From assembly GCA_035601195.1 (NCBI GenBank), contig DATNOU010000004.1, forward strand, positions 1 to 36,734: a stretch of DNA of 36,734 bases. The letters are read 5' to 3'. This DNA is from JAIBJP01 sp035601195 (GTDB lineage Bacteria; Actinomycetota; Thermoleophilia; Gaiellales; Gaiellaceae). This document shows positions 30,141 to 36,231 of the stretch, one piece after another (position 1 is the stretch's first letter; the number at the start of each line of letters is the position of its first letter). Made by a program: the position numbers and the translations under genes. Under the pieces are notes generated by a model. It was not told the origin of the DNA and did not search any database. It saw only the letters and a list, made by a program, of their open reading frames with translations.

Positions 30141-30650
30141 ATGCGAACGGTGATCCTGCTTCGGCACGGGAAGTCGAGCTGGTCGGATTCGACGCTTGCC
30201 GACATCGACCGCCCGCTCGCGCCGCGAGGCGAACGCGCCTCGAGGAGCATCGCCAAGTACATTCGTCGTAAGAGGATCCGCCCCGCGCTCGTCCTCTGCT
30301 CGCCCTCACTTCGCACCCGCCAAACGCTCGACGCGATCGAGCCTTCGCTCGGCAAGCGCTGCGCGGTCGAGGTCGTGCCGCAGCTCTACGCCGCCTCGGA
30401 ACAGGAACTGCTCGAACGACTGCAGGCTCTTCCCGAGTCCGTCAGTTCGGCAATGCTCATCGGTCACAACCCGGGCCTACACAACCTCGCGCTTGTCCTC
30501 GCTTCGCGGGGGGCTGACCTGCCCCAGCTCGAGGAGAAGTTCCCGACCGGTGCGCTTGCCACGCTCGCCGTCCACAGCGACAGCTGGACCGCTCTAAGCC
30601 CTGGCGAGGCAGAGCTCGTCGATTACGTTGTACCCAGGCAGCTGGACTGA
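30141..30650 (+). CDS. sixA: Phosphohistidine phosphatase SixA-like (histidine phosphatase family)
   Basis: A 169-residue histidine phosphatase. The catalytic motif R8-H9-G10 is in VILLRHGKSSWSD, followed by DRPLAPRGERASRSIAKYIR, LVLCSPSLRTRQTLDAI and the second catalytic His in MLIGHNPGLHNLALVLA. These motifs fit the SixA subgroup, which removes phosphate from phosphohistidine; other members act on small phosphorylated molecules. It starts the set with Nudix, CHAD and CYTH genes, a group commonly seen around polyphosphate kinase genes. Confidence 0.85.
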   Translation: MRTVILLRHGKSSWSDSTLADIDRPLAPRGERASRSIAKYIRRKRIRPALVLCSPSLRTRQTLDAIEPSLGKRCAVEVVPQLYAASEQELLERLQALPESVSSAMLIGHNPGLHNLALVLASRGADLPQLEEKFPTGALATLAVHSDSWTALSPGEAELVDYVVPRQLD

Positions 30651-30681
30651 GCTCCAACGACACACGGGCGAGGAGGTACGT

Positions 30682-31170
30682 GTGACGACCGACAAATCGG
30701 GGCGCACGAGTGCCGGCATCCTGCTCTGGCGCAGCCGGAAGGGCCGCTTGGAGGTGCTCCTGGCCCATCAGGGCGGACCTTTCTGGGTCAAGAAGGACAT
30801 GGGCCACTGGACGATTCCCAAGGGCGAGGTTGAGCCCGGTGAGGAGTTCGTAGCGGTGGCTCGGCGAGAGTTCGGGGAAGAAACCGGACACGAAGCCCCC
30901 AACCACCCGCTCATCGATCTTGGACAGATCACACAGAAGTCGGGCAAGCTCGTGCTGGGGTGGGCAGTTCAGGGAGACCTCGACCCATCGACCGCCGTGA
31001 GCAACACCTACGACATGGAGTGGCCGCCGCATTCAGGCACCGTCCAGACATTCCCCGAGATCGACCGCGTCGAATGGTTCGATCTCGACGAGGGACGCCG
31101 AAGGCTGAAGGCAGCGCAGGTGCCCTTCCTCGATCGGCTTCAAGCGGCCCTTGCACCCGACCACGCATAA
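30682..31170 (+). CDS. Nudix hydrolase
   Basis: A 162-residue Nudix protein starting at GTG 30682, with AGGAGGT 6 nt upstream; the longer open frame overlaps sixA. The Nudix box is GEVEPGEEFVAVARREFGEE followed by TG (about residues 48-69), with all consensus residues. VKKDMGHWTIPKGEVEPGEE and the C-terminal FPEIDRVEWFDLDEGRRRLK match the AP4A/diadenosine-type pyrophosphatases that hydrolyse dinucleoside polyphosphates. It lies 31 nt after sixA in the same direction. It acts in the cytoplasm with Mg2+. Confidence 0.88.
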   Translation: MTTDKSGRTSAGILLWRSRKGRLEVLLAHQGGPFWVKKDMGHWTIPKGEVEPGEEFVAVARREFGEETGHEAPNHPLIDLGQITQKSGKLVLGWAVQGDLDPSTAVSNTYDMEWPPHSGTVQTFPEIDRVEWFDLDEGRRRLKAAQVPFLDRLQAALAPDHA

Positions 31171-31201
31171 CCGATCCTCAGCGCAGGATGTGGACGCGGC
31201 C

Positions 31202-32095
31202 TCAGAGTCTCCTTGCCTCCCAGTAGCCCTCCATGCGCTCGATGAAGCGCTTCGGCTTCTCGGCGAAGAGGCGCTCGCCGTATGCGAATGCCTCCCCTTG
31301 GAGCTCCTGGCGTCGCCTGGCGACCAGCGTGCGCACGTGCCCGAGCTGCTCGCTCGTGAGCGGCGGGTCTGCCTCGTCGAGGTAACCGACCAGGACTGCC
31401 AGGTCGTGATCATCGCCGATGCGGTCCGAGAGCTCATGTGCCTCGTCGGCGGTCGCCTCGATCACCTCGGGCCAGCCGCGGTGCACGAGGCGCAGGTGAT
31501 ACCAGAGGTCCTTGGAGCGTTTTCGCCACTCGTGCAGCGCCTCGTCGCTGGGGTCGTCGAGCGCCTCGCGATAGCGCCTGCGCCCGCGGGAGTAGGCGCG
31601 CCTGAGGCCGGGTCGAAGGAGCTCGAACCCGTCGGCGTGGAGCGGCCAGTCCTCGATCGCCTCGTCGCCCAGCTCGATCTCGGTCGCGGTTCGGTCCCGC
31701 AGCGATTCGAGCTCCCCGTTGCCGGACGCGTCGTCGCCGGCGAGCGGAGTGCGAACCGCCGACCAGCCGCCGGGCGGCGGATCGTCGGCGAACCGCTCGG
31801 CGAGCCCGCCCACCGTCTCGGCCCGGACCTGAGCGTCGCGGACGTCCGAGAGCGTCTGCCCCGCGCCCCGAAAGCGCTCGTTTTCGCGACGGTACAGATC
31901 GTCGCCGATCACCGGACGGACAAGCTTGAGCGTCGCGCGCAGCTTCTTTAGGTCCTTGCGCGCCTCGTGCACGGCCTCGACTGGGTCGGCGTCCTCGTCG
32001 CGCAATAGCCTCACGGCATCCTCGACGCGGCCATGGGCCACGCGCCGGATGCCCTCGTCCTCGGACTCCTCCTTCTTGAGCCTGAAACCGCTCAT
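31202..32095 (-). CDS. CHAD domain protein
   Basis: A 297-residue, almost wholly helical CHAD protein. ATG 32095 overlaps the CYTH stop as ATGA. CHAD signatures are the conserved basic and His-containing helices: DPVEAVHEARKDLKKLRATL, LSDVRDAQVRAETV, EALHEWRKRSKDLWYHLRLV and LSDRIGDDHDLAVLVGYLDE. The domain binds polyphosphate through Arg, Lys and His residues. It is usually fused to or next to a CYTH domain, here as two separate coupled genes. It is convergent with the Nudix gene. Confidence 0.9.
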   Translation of the reverse strand: MSGFRLKKEESEDEGIRRVAHGRVEDAVRLLRDEDADPVEAVHEARKDLKKLRATLKLVRPVIGDDLYRRENERFRGAGQTLSDVRDAQVRAETVGGLAERFADDPPPGGWSAVRTPLAGDDASGNGELESLRDRTATEIELGDEAIEDWPLHADGFELLRPGLRRAYSRGRRRYREALDDPSDEALHEWRKRSKDLWYHLRLVHRGWPEVIEATADEAHELSDRIGDDHDLAVLVGYLDEADPPLTSEQLGHVRTLVARRRQELQGEAFAYGERLFAEKPKRFIERMEGYWEARRL

Positions 32096-32556
32096 CGCGG
32101 AAGCCCTTTCGTGGCCAGCGTCTCGTTGAGGTACGTCTTGTTCCCGGTCACCTCTTCGTCGAACCACTCGGGCGGCTCGAACGCGTCGGCCGCCTCCTCG
32201 TCGGGAAACTCGACCTCGGCGACCAGCAGGCCGTCGAGGTCTTCCCGATAGCGATCGAGCTCGATCTCGAGCTCTCCGTGGGAGATCAGGTGTCGCGTCT
32301 TTGCCAGCCGGCGGCCCGCGGTCAGCGGCCACAGCGACTCGAAGCGCTCGCGATCGAGCTCGATCTCCTCCTCGGCGCGCGTCCGTCCCGAACCCGCCTT
32401 TACGGTCAGCAATAAGTCGGCCTGCTTGCGTCGCAGGCGCACCTCCGCGCCGCCCTCGCCGTCGGCGAGCGCCAGATATCCCTGCTCGATCTCCACCGCC
32501 TTGCTGTCTTTTAGATCTGGCAGCTCAGCGACCAGGAACTTGCGCTCGATCTCCAT
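32092..32556 (-). CDS. CYTH domain protein (triphosphate tunnel metalloenzyme)
   Basis: A 154-residue CYTH domain beginning with the ExExK signature MEIERKFLVAELPD. It continues with IEQGYLALADGEGGAEVRLR (the conserved Arg strand), LLLTVKAGSG, EEEIELDRERFESLW and EIELDRYREDLDGLLVAEVE. Members hydrolyse inorganic triphosphate, thiamine triphosphate or ATP in a beta-tunnel with Mg2+ or Mn2+. Its linkage to CHAD points to polyphosphate or tripolyphosphate as the in vivo substrate. Start ATG 32556. Confidence 0.9.
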   Translation of the reverse strand: MEIERKFLVAELPDLKDSKAVEIEQGYLALADGEGGAEVRLRRKQADLLLTVKAGSGRTRAEEEIELDRERFESLWPLTAGRRLAKTRHLISHGELEIELDRYREDLDGLLVAEVEFPDEEAADAFEPPEWFDEEVTGNKTYLNETLATKGLPR

Positions 32557-32562
32557 CTCTGA

Positions 32563-32976
32563 AGTTATTACCCAACCACCGCCGCGACGAACTTAACGGC
32601 CGATCGCCTTCGCCGCCGTCAATCGCGTCGCGAGAAAAAGGCTCAGCAAGAACGAGACGCCGAACTGGACAAGCTGACCGTCCGAGCCCGCCTCACCGCG
32701 GTCACCGCGCGCGAGCTTAACCGTGCCAACACTCACGGAGATATTCCGGCAGCTCATCGATAGGGCGCTGCACGTTCCGGCCATGTCGCCAACGGGGCGG
32801 CCAAGCTGGTTTTCGAACTGGCCAGCGCCGTCAACGAGGACGAGGCTGAAGAGGTGGAGGGCGTCGCGTGGGAAGAGATGACCCCCGCGCAGCGTGCGGC
32901 GGCACGAGCCGTCATCGACCGGGAGATCGTGAGGCTGGCGCAACTGGACGAGGCGCCGGAACCTGAGGTTGGCTGA
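32563..32976 (+). pseudogene. Unknown coding remnant with an in-frame TAG
   Basis: A plus-strand frame reads like a real charged, helical protein (RREKKAQQERDAELDKLTVR, ARLTAVTARELNRANTHGD), reaches TAG at 32761-32763, then goes on in the same frame (GHVANGAAKLVFELASAVNE, DEAEEVEGVAWEEMTPAQRA, ARAVIDREIVRLAQLDEAPE) to TGA at 32974. The upstream in-frame stop is at 32560, and no start codon lies before the conserved-looking part, so the 5' end is missing. It looks like a truncated gene of the element with a nonsense mutation. The family is not recognised. Confidence 0.45.
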
Positions 32977-33159
32977 AGGCCTAACGACCTCGCGGCACAG
33001 GTTGGGCGTGAGCGTTCGATCCGGCGCCTGACCCACGCCTGACCCGGGCGGTCGAGGGCGCATGTCCACTGGCCGTATGACCTGACCCCCGGCTTAGCCG
33101 AGAGGGGCAGAACTCGATCGTTTGAGACGAAGGCGGGGCTGACGTAACGCGTTCGGGCC

Positions 33160-33174
33160 TTGTCGGCCCGACAA
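33160..33174. repeat. Palindrome near right end of the element
   Basis: TTGTCGG (33160-33166) and CCGACAA (33168-33174) are perfect inverted copies around one base. It lies 15 nt upstream of the AAGGAG before the integrase remnant. It may be an operator or an accessory site for integration. Confidence 0.4.
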
Positions 33175-33198
33175 AAGCCCTCCCCAAGGAGTCGGCGG

Positions 33199-33360
33199 AT
33201 GGGCAGAGATCGAACCTGCGGGACGCTCGACCGCTACGGCCACCTGATGCCCGGCAGCGGGGACGAGGCGGTCGCCCTCGTCGACGCCTACCTCGAGCGC
33301 ACGACTGGCGCATTTACTGGCGCGAAAGGGCCGCAAGCCGCACCGTTGAGCCAAAGCTAG
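33199..33360 (+). pseudogene. Tyrosine integrase C-terminal remnant
   Basis: A 53-codon frame whose stop (33358-33360) touches att copy 2. TLDRYGHLMPGSGDEAVALV, then DAYLERT is the C-terminal end of phage-type tyrosine recombinases, including the nucleophilic Tyr in DRYGH. The first about 8 residues (MGRDRTCG) do not belong to the family, and boxes I and II are missing. An AAGGAG lies 8 nt before ATG 33199, so a short product might still be made. The position next to the attachment site is the normal one for an integrase gene. Confidence 0.75.
33304..33323 (+). repeat. Right arm-type integrase sites (two ACTGGCGC repeats)
   Basis: ACTGGCGC at 33304-33311 and 33316-33323, in the same orientation as the three left copies, within the 3' end of the integrase remnant and 37-56 bp before att copy 2. 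Confidence 0.6.
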
Positions 33361-33425
33361 GCGGTCTTGAAAACCGCTAGACGCCGAGAGGCGTCTCGTG
33401 GGTTCGAATCCCACCCCCGCCGCCT
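33360..33425 (+). repeat. att copy 2 (exact 66-bp tRNA-Ser 3' duplicate)
   Basis: Identical over 66 bp to 25985-26050. It lacks the 5' half of the tRNA, so it is not a functional tRNA gene. It is the right end of the 7.4-kb element and the left end of the 1.4-kb one. Confidence 0.9.
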
Positions 33426-33583
33426 TACGAAGCCAAAAGTCTTCGATTAGCAGCTAGTTCGGAACGAACGTTCACGCGTCCGCGGCTTCGCTCAACGTCC
33501 GTCCGTTGCCTCAAGTCTGGTAGCCGAGTAGTCGACTACCGTCCCGGGTTCGAACCATGGGCCCTGCTACAGTTGGAGGAGTG

Positions 33584-33652
33584 ATGGACGAGCGTTTTGA
33601 CATCCTGCCGGATCCGCCTGAATCTATCGGGCGGCCTCGGCCCCCGCGGTAA
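33584..33652 (+). CDS. 22-residue frame with good ribosome binding site
   Basis: ATG 33584 is preceded by TTGGAGGAG a few bases upstream. The product begins MDERFDILPDPPESIG and ends GRPRPPR. It may be a truncated gene start or a genuine tiny peptide. Composition is protein-like, but there is no other support. Confidence 0.3.
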   Translation: MDERFDILPDPPESIGRPRPPR

Positions 33653-33781
33653 CTTCGCGCCTCGCCGCAAGGCTCTTCGCCAACCTTTCGAAATTCTCGA
33701 ATGCCCGGTCTGCAGCCGTCGCCCGCGACTCTTCGCGAACCCACTCGACTGCCATTGACCATCGCTCCCACGCCCGGATAA

Positions 33782-34309
33782 TCACACCCCCCAGAGCCGG
33801 TCAACGAGGTCCAGCGAGAGGCCTTCAAACTCATCCTCGATTACGGCGATGCCCTCAATGAAGTTGGGCAGCGCTTGAAGTGTGTAGTACGCCTCGATCT
33901 CATCCTCGGTGGCTTTCTTGGTGTAGTTCGCTTTGATGATGTCTCGGATCTCTTCGTGGCCGTGAAGCGACATGGCCTGCCTTGATGATGCTAGTAGCGG
34001 TTCGTCCCATCGCCGAGTCAGATCGGCCGCAAGAGCTGCATATCGACTCTTTTCCGCCTCGCGGAGTTGGTTGACGGCAAATAGCGACGAGGAAACGCGG
34101 CTCTTTTCCGCCTCGCGGAGTTGGTTGAGAGCAAAAAGGGCCGACACGATGATTACGACGGGCGTTCCGATAGCCGAAACAAGGTCTGTCCACTTGACCC
34201 CAGTCGTCGTGACGTGGACAACATCGAACGGCCACCACGCGAGAAAGCCGAAACCAACGGCAACAGTGGCAAGGAGCAACAGGTGCCAAGACCGGAGCGA
34301 CTTGAGCAT
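33782..34309 (-). CDS. Membrane protein with a duplicated 18-residue segment
   Basis: A 175-residue protein from ATG 34309; TAGGCT lies 6 nt upstream, so a leaderless start is likely. Two TM helices (WHLLLLATVAVGFGFLAWWP and SAIGTPVVIIVSALFALNQL) are followed by a cytoplasmic helical region (YAALAADLTRRWDEPLLASS, ATEDEIEAYYTLQALPNFIE) of the type found in DUF4760-like proteins. The segment NQLREAEKSR occurs twice because of a 54-bp in-frame tandem duplication. It is the only sizeable gene of the small element. Function unknown. Confidence 0.7.
   Translation of the reverse strand: MLKSLRSWHLLLLATVAVGFGFLAWWPFDVVHVTTTGVKWTDLVSAIGTPVVIIVSALFALNQLREAEKSRVSSSLFAVNQLREAEKSRYAALAADLTRRWDEPLLASSRQAMSLHGHEEIRDIIKANYTKKATEDEIEAYYTLQALPNFIEGIAVIEDEFEGLSLDLVDRLWGV
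34047..34128. repeat. 54-bp-period tandem duplication inside the membrane protein gene
   Basis: A 28-bp sequence (CTCTTTTCCGCC...GGTTGA) occurs exactly at 34047-34074 and 34101-34128, with a period of 54 bp. It duplicates 18 codons in frame, just after the second TM helix. Confidence 0.8.
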
Positions 34310-34357
34310 CCTCGAAGCCTAGGAACATCGTCGGGCGGCGTGTCGACGCCTCAGGCT

Positions 34358-34525
34358 ATGCCAGAGGAACAAAAGAAGCCCAAGCCCTATCCGCATGACC
34401 CGCACTCGAATGCGCCGCGCCTCATCGTCTCGAACCCTTCAACGGCGGGGATTCAGCCGACGAATAGGCCCGATGGACGCAGCATGCCCCACGGCGAGTA
34501 CGAGAGGCGCGTAGCACGCGGGTAG
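34358..34525 (+). CDS. 55-residue hydrophilic frame, weakly supported
   Basis: ATG 34358 opens a frame beginning MPEEQKKPKPYPHDPHSNAP, with RLIVSNPSTAGIQPTNRPDG and a basic end (EYERRVARG). Its composition is more balanced than shadow frames in this GC-rich DNA. There is no clear ribosome binding site. A longer open frame upstream overlaps the membrane protein and is ignored. It may be a small gene of the element. Confidence 0.35.
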   Translation: MPEEQKKPKPYPHDPHSNAPRLIVSNPSTAGIQPTNRPDGRSMPHGEYERRVARG

Positions 34526-34610
34526 GCCCCTTAGCCTGTCTTCCGGGGAGAGCCCGGTTGCGAGCCCTGACAGGTCTACTTCCTCCAAGGCCCTCCCGCT
34601 CCAAACGAGA

Positions 34611-34628
34611 AGCGCCCCGAAGGGCGCT
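34611..34628. terminator. GC-rich hairpin
   Basis: AGCGCCC (34611-34617) and GGGCGCT (34622-34628) form a perfect 7-bp stem with a CGAA tetraloop, and GAG/CTC can extend it. The T-tail is poor, so it is only a possible terminator for the small plus-strand frame. Confidence 0.45.
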
Positions 34629-34680
34629 CTCGCATCGGTAGGGCTCGAAGTGAGCTAGTCGTCTTGAACGACGAAAGGAC

Positions 34681-34701
34681 CGGCTTGATTCCCCCAAGCC
34701 G
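34681..34701. repeat. Hairpin near the right end of the small element
   Basis: CGGCTTG (34681-34687) and CAAGCCG (34695-34701) form a perfect 7-bp stem with a 7-nt loop. It is 67 nt from att copy 3. It could be a terminator on the minus strand or a recombination accessory site. Confidence 0.35.
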
Positions 34702-34767
34702 AGCCGCCTGGCCCGCGCTCTGGCCCACAGAGAGCCCGAAGGCGCACCGGGCCTCAGAATCGAGCCC

Positions 34768-34831
34768 GTCTTGAAAAACCGCTAGACGCCGTGAGGCGTC
34801 TCGTGGGTTCGAATCCCACCCCCGCCGCCTA
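34768..34831 (+). repeat. att copy 3 (diverged tRNA-Ser 3' duplicate)
   Basis: Matches the tRNA-Ser 3' end with one extra A in the anticodon-loop region (GAAAAACC) and A-to-T in the variable-arm loop (GTGA). Its right edge CCGCCTA agrees with the sequence after the real tRNA (26045-26051) one base further than copy 2 does. It marks the outer right border of the tandem insertion. Confidence 0.85.
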
Positions 34832-34878
34832 TTCTTTGCAAAGTCCAAACGGGTGCCTGTTAGAAACACTCCAACGGG

Positions 34879-35424
34879 ATGACGCAAGGCCCTCTCTTCG
34901 AATCCGTGCTCTCGGCAGCACAAGACGGCGCCGACTGGGCGCTGACCGTGCTTTACCAAGGCCTGCATCCTCCTCTCGTGCGGTTTTTGAGCGCACAGGA
35001 ACCCGTCGAGGGCGAGGACCTCGCCTCGGAGGTCTGGCTCGACGTGGCCAGTGGTTTGAGTCGTTTCGAAGGAGACGAGAGCGCCTTCCGCTGCTGGCTG
35101 TTCACAATCGCGCGTCGGCGGCTCATCGACATGCGCCGCACTCGCACGCGTCGGCGAACCGGGCCAGTCCCGCTCGAGCATCTGATCGATCGGCCCGATC
35201 CCAGTGAAACGTTTGCCAGGGTTGAAACCGGAGAGGTCCTCGCCTGTCTTGCCGCTTTGCCACCGGCCCAGGCGGAGATCGTCCTGCTGCGCGTCGTCGC
35301 CGGGCTCGACTCGTATGAGGTAGCCGCCGTCACCGGTAGAAAGCCAGGGACGGTGCGGGTGATGCAGAAGCGTGCCCTCGAGCGCCTGGCCGAACTCGTT
35401 CCCTCGAGGCAAGGAGTCCTGTAA
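34879..35424 (+). CDS. ECF-type RNA polymerase sigma factor
   Basis: A 181-residue sigma factor with only regions 2 and 4. Region 2 includes LTVLYQGLHPPLVRFLSAQE, VEGEDLASEVWLDVASGLSR and FRCWLFTIARRRLIDMRR; region 4 includes CLAALPPAQAEIVLLRVVAG and SYEVAAVTGRKPGTVRVMQK. It directs transcription of a small regulon, normally under an anti-sigma factor. The next gene starts 4 nt after the stop and has the layout of a membrane-bound partner. It is the first gene to the right of the tandem elements. Confidence 0.93.
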   Translation: MTQGPLFESVLSAAQDGADWALTVLYQGLHPPLVRFLSAQEPVEGEDLASEVWLDVASGLSRFEGDESAFRCWLFTIARRRLIDMRRTRTRRRTGPVPLEHLIDRPDPSETFARVETGEVLACLAALPPAQAEIVLLRVVAGLDSYEVAAVTGRKPGTVRVMQKRALERLAELVPSRQGVL

Positions 35425-35428
35425 CACG

Positions 35429-36202
35429 ATGAGTCCTTGGCACGATTTGGAAAGCGAGATGCAGCGTTTACCACTGGACACCGACACGGCTGACCGGCTT
35501 CTCGCCGGTTCGGTAGCGCCGGAGGATGCGCCGCCCGGTTACGCCGGTGTGGCAACCCTTCTCGCTGCCGTAGCCGATTCTCCAACAGCCGATGACCTTT
35601 CCAGAGAGTCGGAGACCGTCGCGCTCCTCGCAGCCGTGGTGCGTTCGTCTCAGCCCAAGATGACAAAACCACGCAGGAGGTCAATCGTGCCTCGACTCAG
35701 ACTCGCCACGGCGTTCGCGACCGTGGCTCTGGCCGGAACGACCGGCCTTGCCTTCGCCGGCATCCTGCCAGGAGCGGCGCAGGACGTCGCTTCGACCATG
35801 TTCGCCAAGGTGGGTGTCTCGGTCCCTGGCCCGAACAGCAACGCCGGCGACCACCCCAACGTTCGCGGCAAGTCTTCCGACGCACCCGAGACGTCGTCCA
35901 ACTCCGGCAAGGGAAGTGAGATCTCCGACCTCGCGACGAGCACAGATCTCACCGGTGTCGAGAAGGGCGCCGCAATCTCGACGCTCGCAAGCGGCGGCCA
36001 GAGCCAGGCTGGCCAGCACGGCCAGGCCTCCGGCGCGCATGGTGCATCCGTGGAGACGCCGAACAGCGGCGGCACCGGGACGGCCGACACGGCTAGCGGC
36101 GAGGAGAGCTCGCAAGGAACCGCGATTGCAAACGGGGCCAGCGACGACCACAGCGTCGCAGGCTCGGATAACGCAGTCGACGGCCAGTCGCACCGCCCCT
36201 AG
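35429..36202 (+). CDS. Membrane protein, probable anti-sigma partner of the ECF sigma factor
   Basis: A 257-residue protein from ATG 35429, just after the sigma gene; AGGAG lies further upstream (35412-35416). The N-terminal about 85 residues (DTDTADRLLAGSVAPEDAPP, GYAGVATLLAAVADSPT) resemble the cytoplasmic segment of short anti-sigma-type proteins. One TM helix spans about residues 91-111 (RLATAFATVALAGTTGLAFA). The outer part of about 140 residues is a low-complexity Gly/Ser/Ala/Asn-rich stalk without cysteines. There is no zinc-binding HxxxCxxC motif, so the anti-sigma role is inferred from the position and topology. Confidence 0.75.
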   Translation: MSPWHDLESEMQRLPLDTDTADRLLAGSVAPEDAPPGYAGVATLLAAVADSPTADDLSRESETVALLAAVVRSSQPKMTKPRRRSIVPRLRLATAFATVALAGTTGLAFAGILPGAAQDVASTMFAKVGVSVPGPNSNAGDHPNVRGKSSDAPETSSNSGKGSEISDLATSTDLTGVEKGAAISTLASGGQSQAGQHGQASGAHGASVETPNSGGTGTADTASGEESSQGTAIANGASDDHSVAGSDNAVDGQSHRP

Positions 36203-36231
36203 AGCGGGTCGGCGCCGTTCGCGGCTCGGCG

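Larger units (their letters stand above)
26051..33425 (+). mobile_element. Integrated element at tRNA-Ser, 7.4 kb
   Basis: Bounded by exact 66-bp copies of the tRNA-Ser 3' end, with ACTGGCGC repeats just inside both ends and an integrase C-terminal remnant abutting the right copy. It holds an unknown gene, an Sll1717-type ATPase of lower-GC coding DNA, phage-type and decayed genes, and the SixA/Nudix/CHAD/CYTH set. No intact integrase remains, so it is probably immobile now. Confidence 0.75.
33426..34831 (+). mobile_element. Second, small element between att copies 2 and 3 (1.4 kb)
   Basis: Flanked by two copies of the tRNA-Ser 3' end. It holds one membrane protein gene, one or two small frames and hairpins, and no recombinase. 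It is best explained as an older or satellite insertion at the same tRNA, now in tandem with the larger element. Confidence 0.55.

Noticed and set aside
33520..33575. tRNA-like stretch with GGGTTCGAACC
   Set aside because: The T-loop-like sequence is there, but no acceptor, D or anticodon arms can be folded around it.
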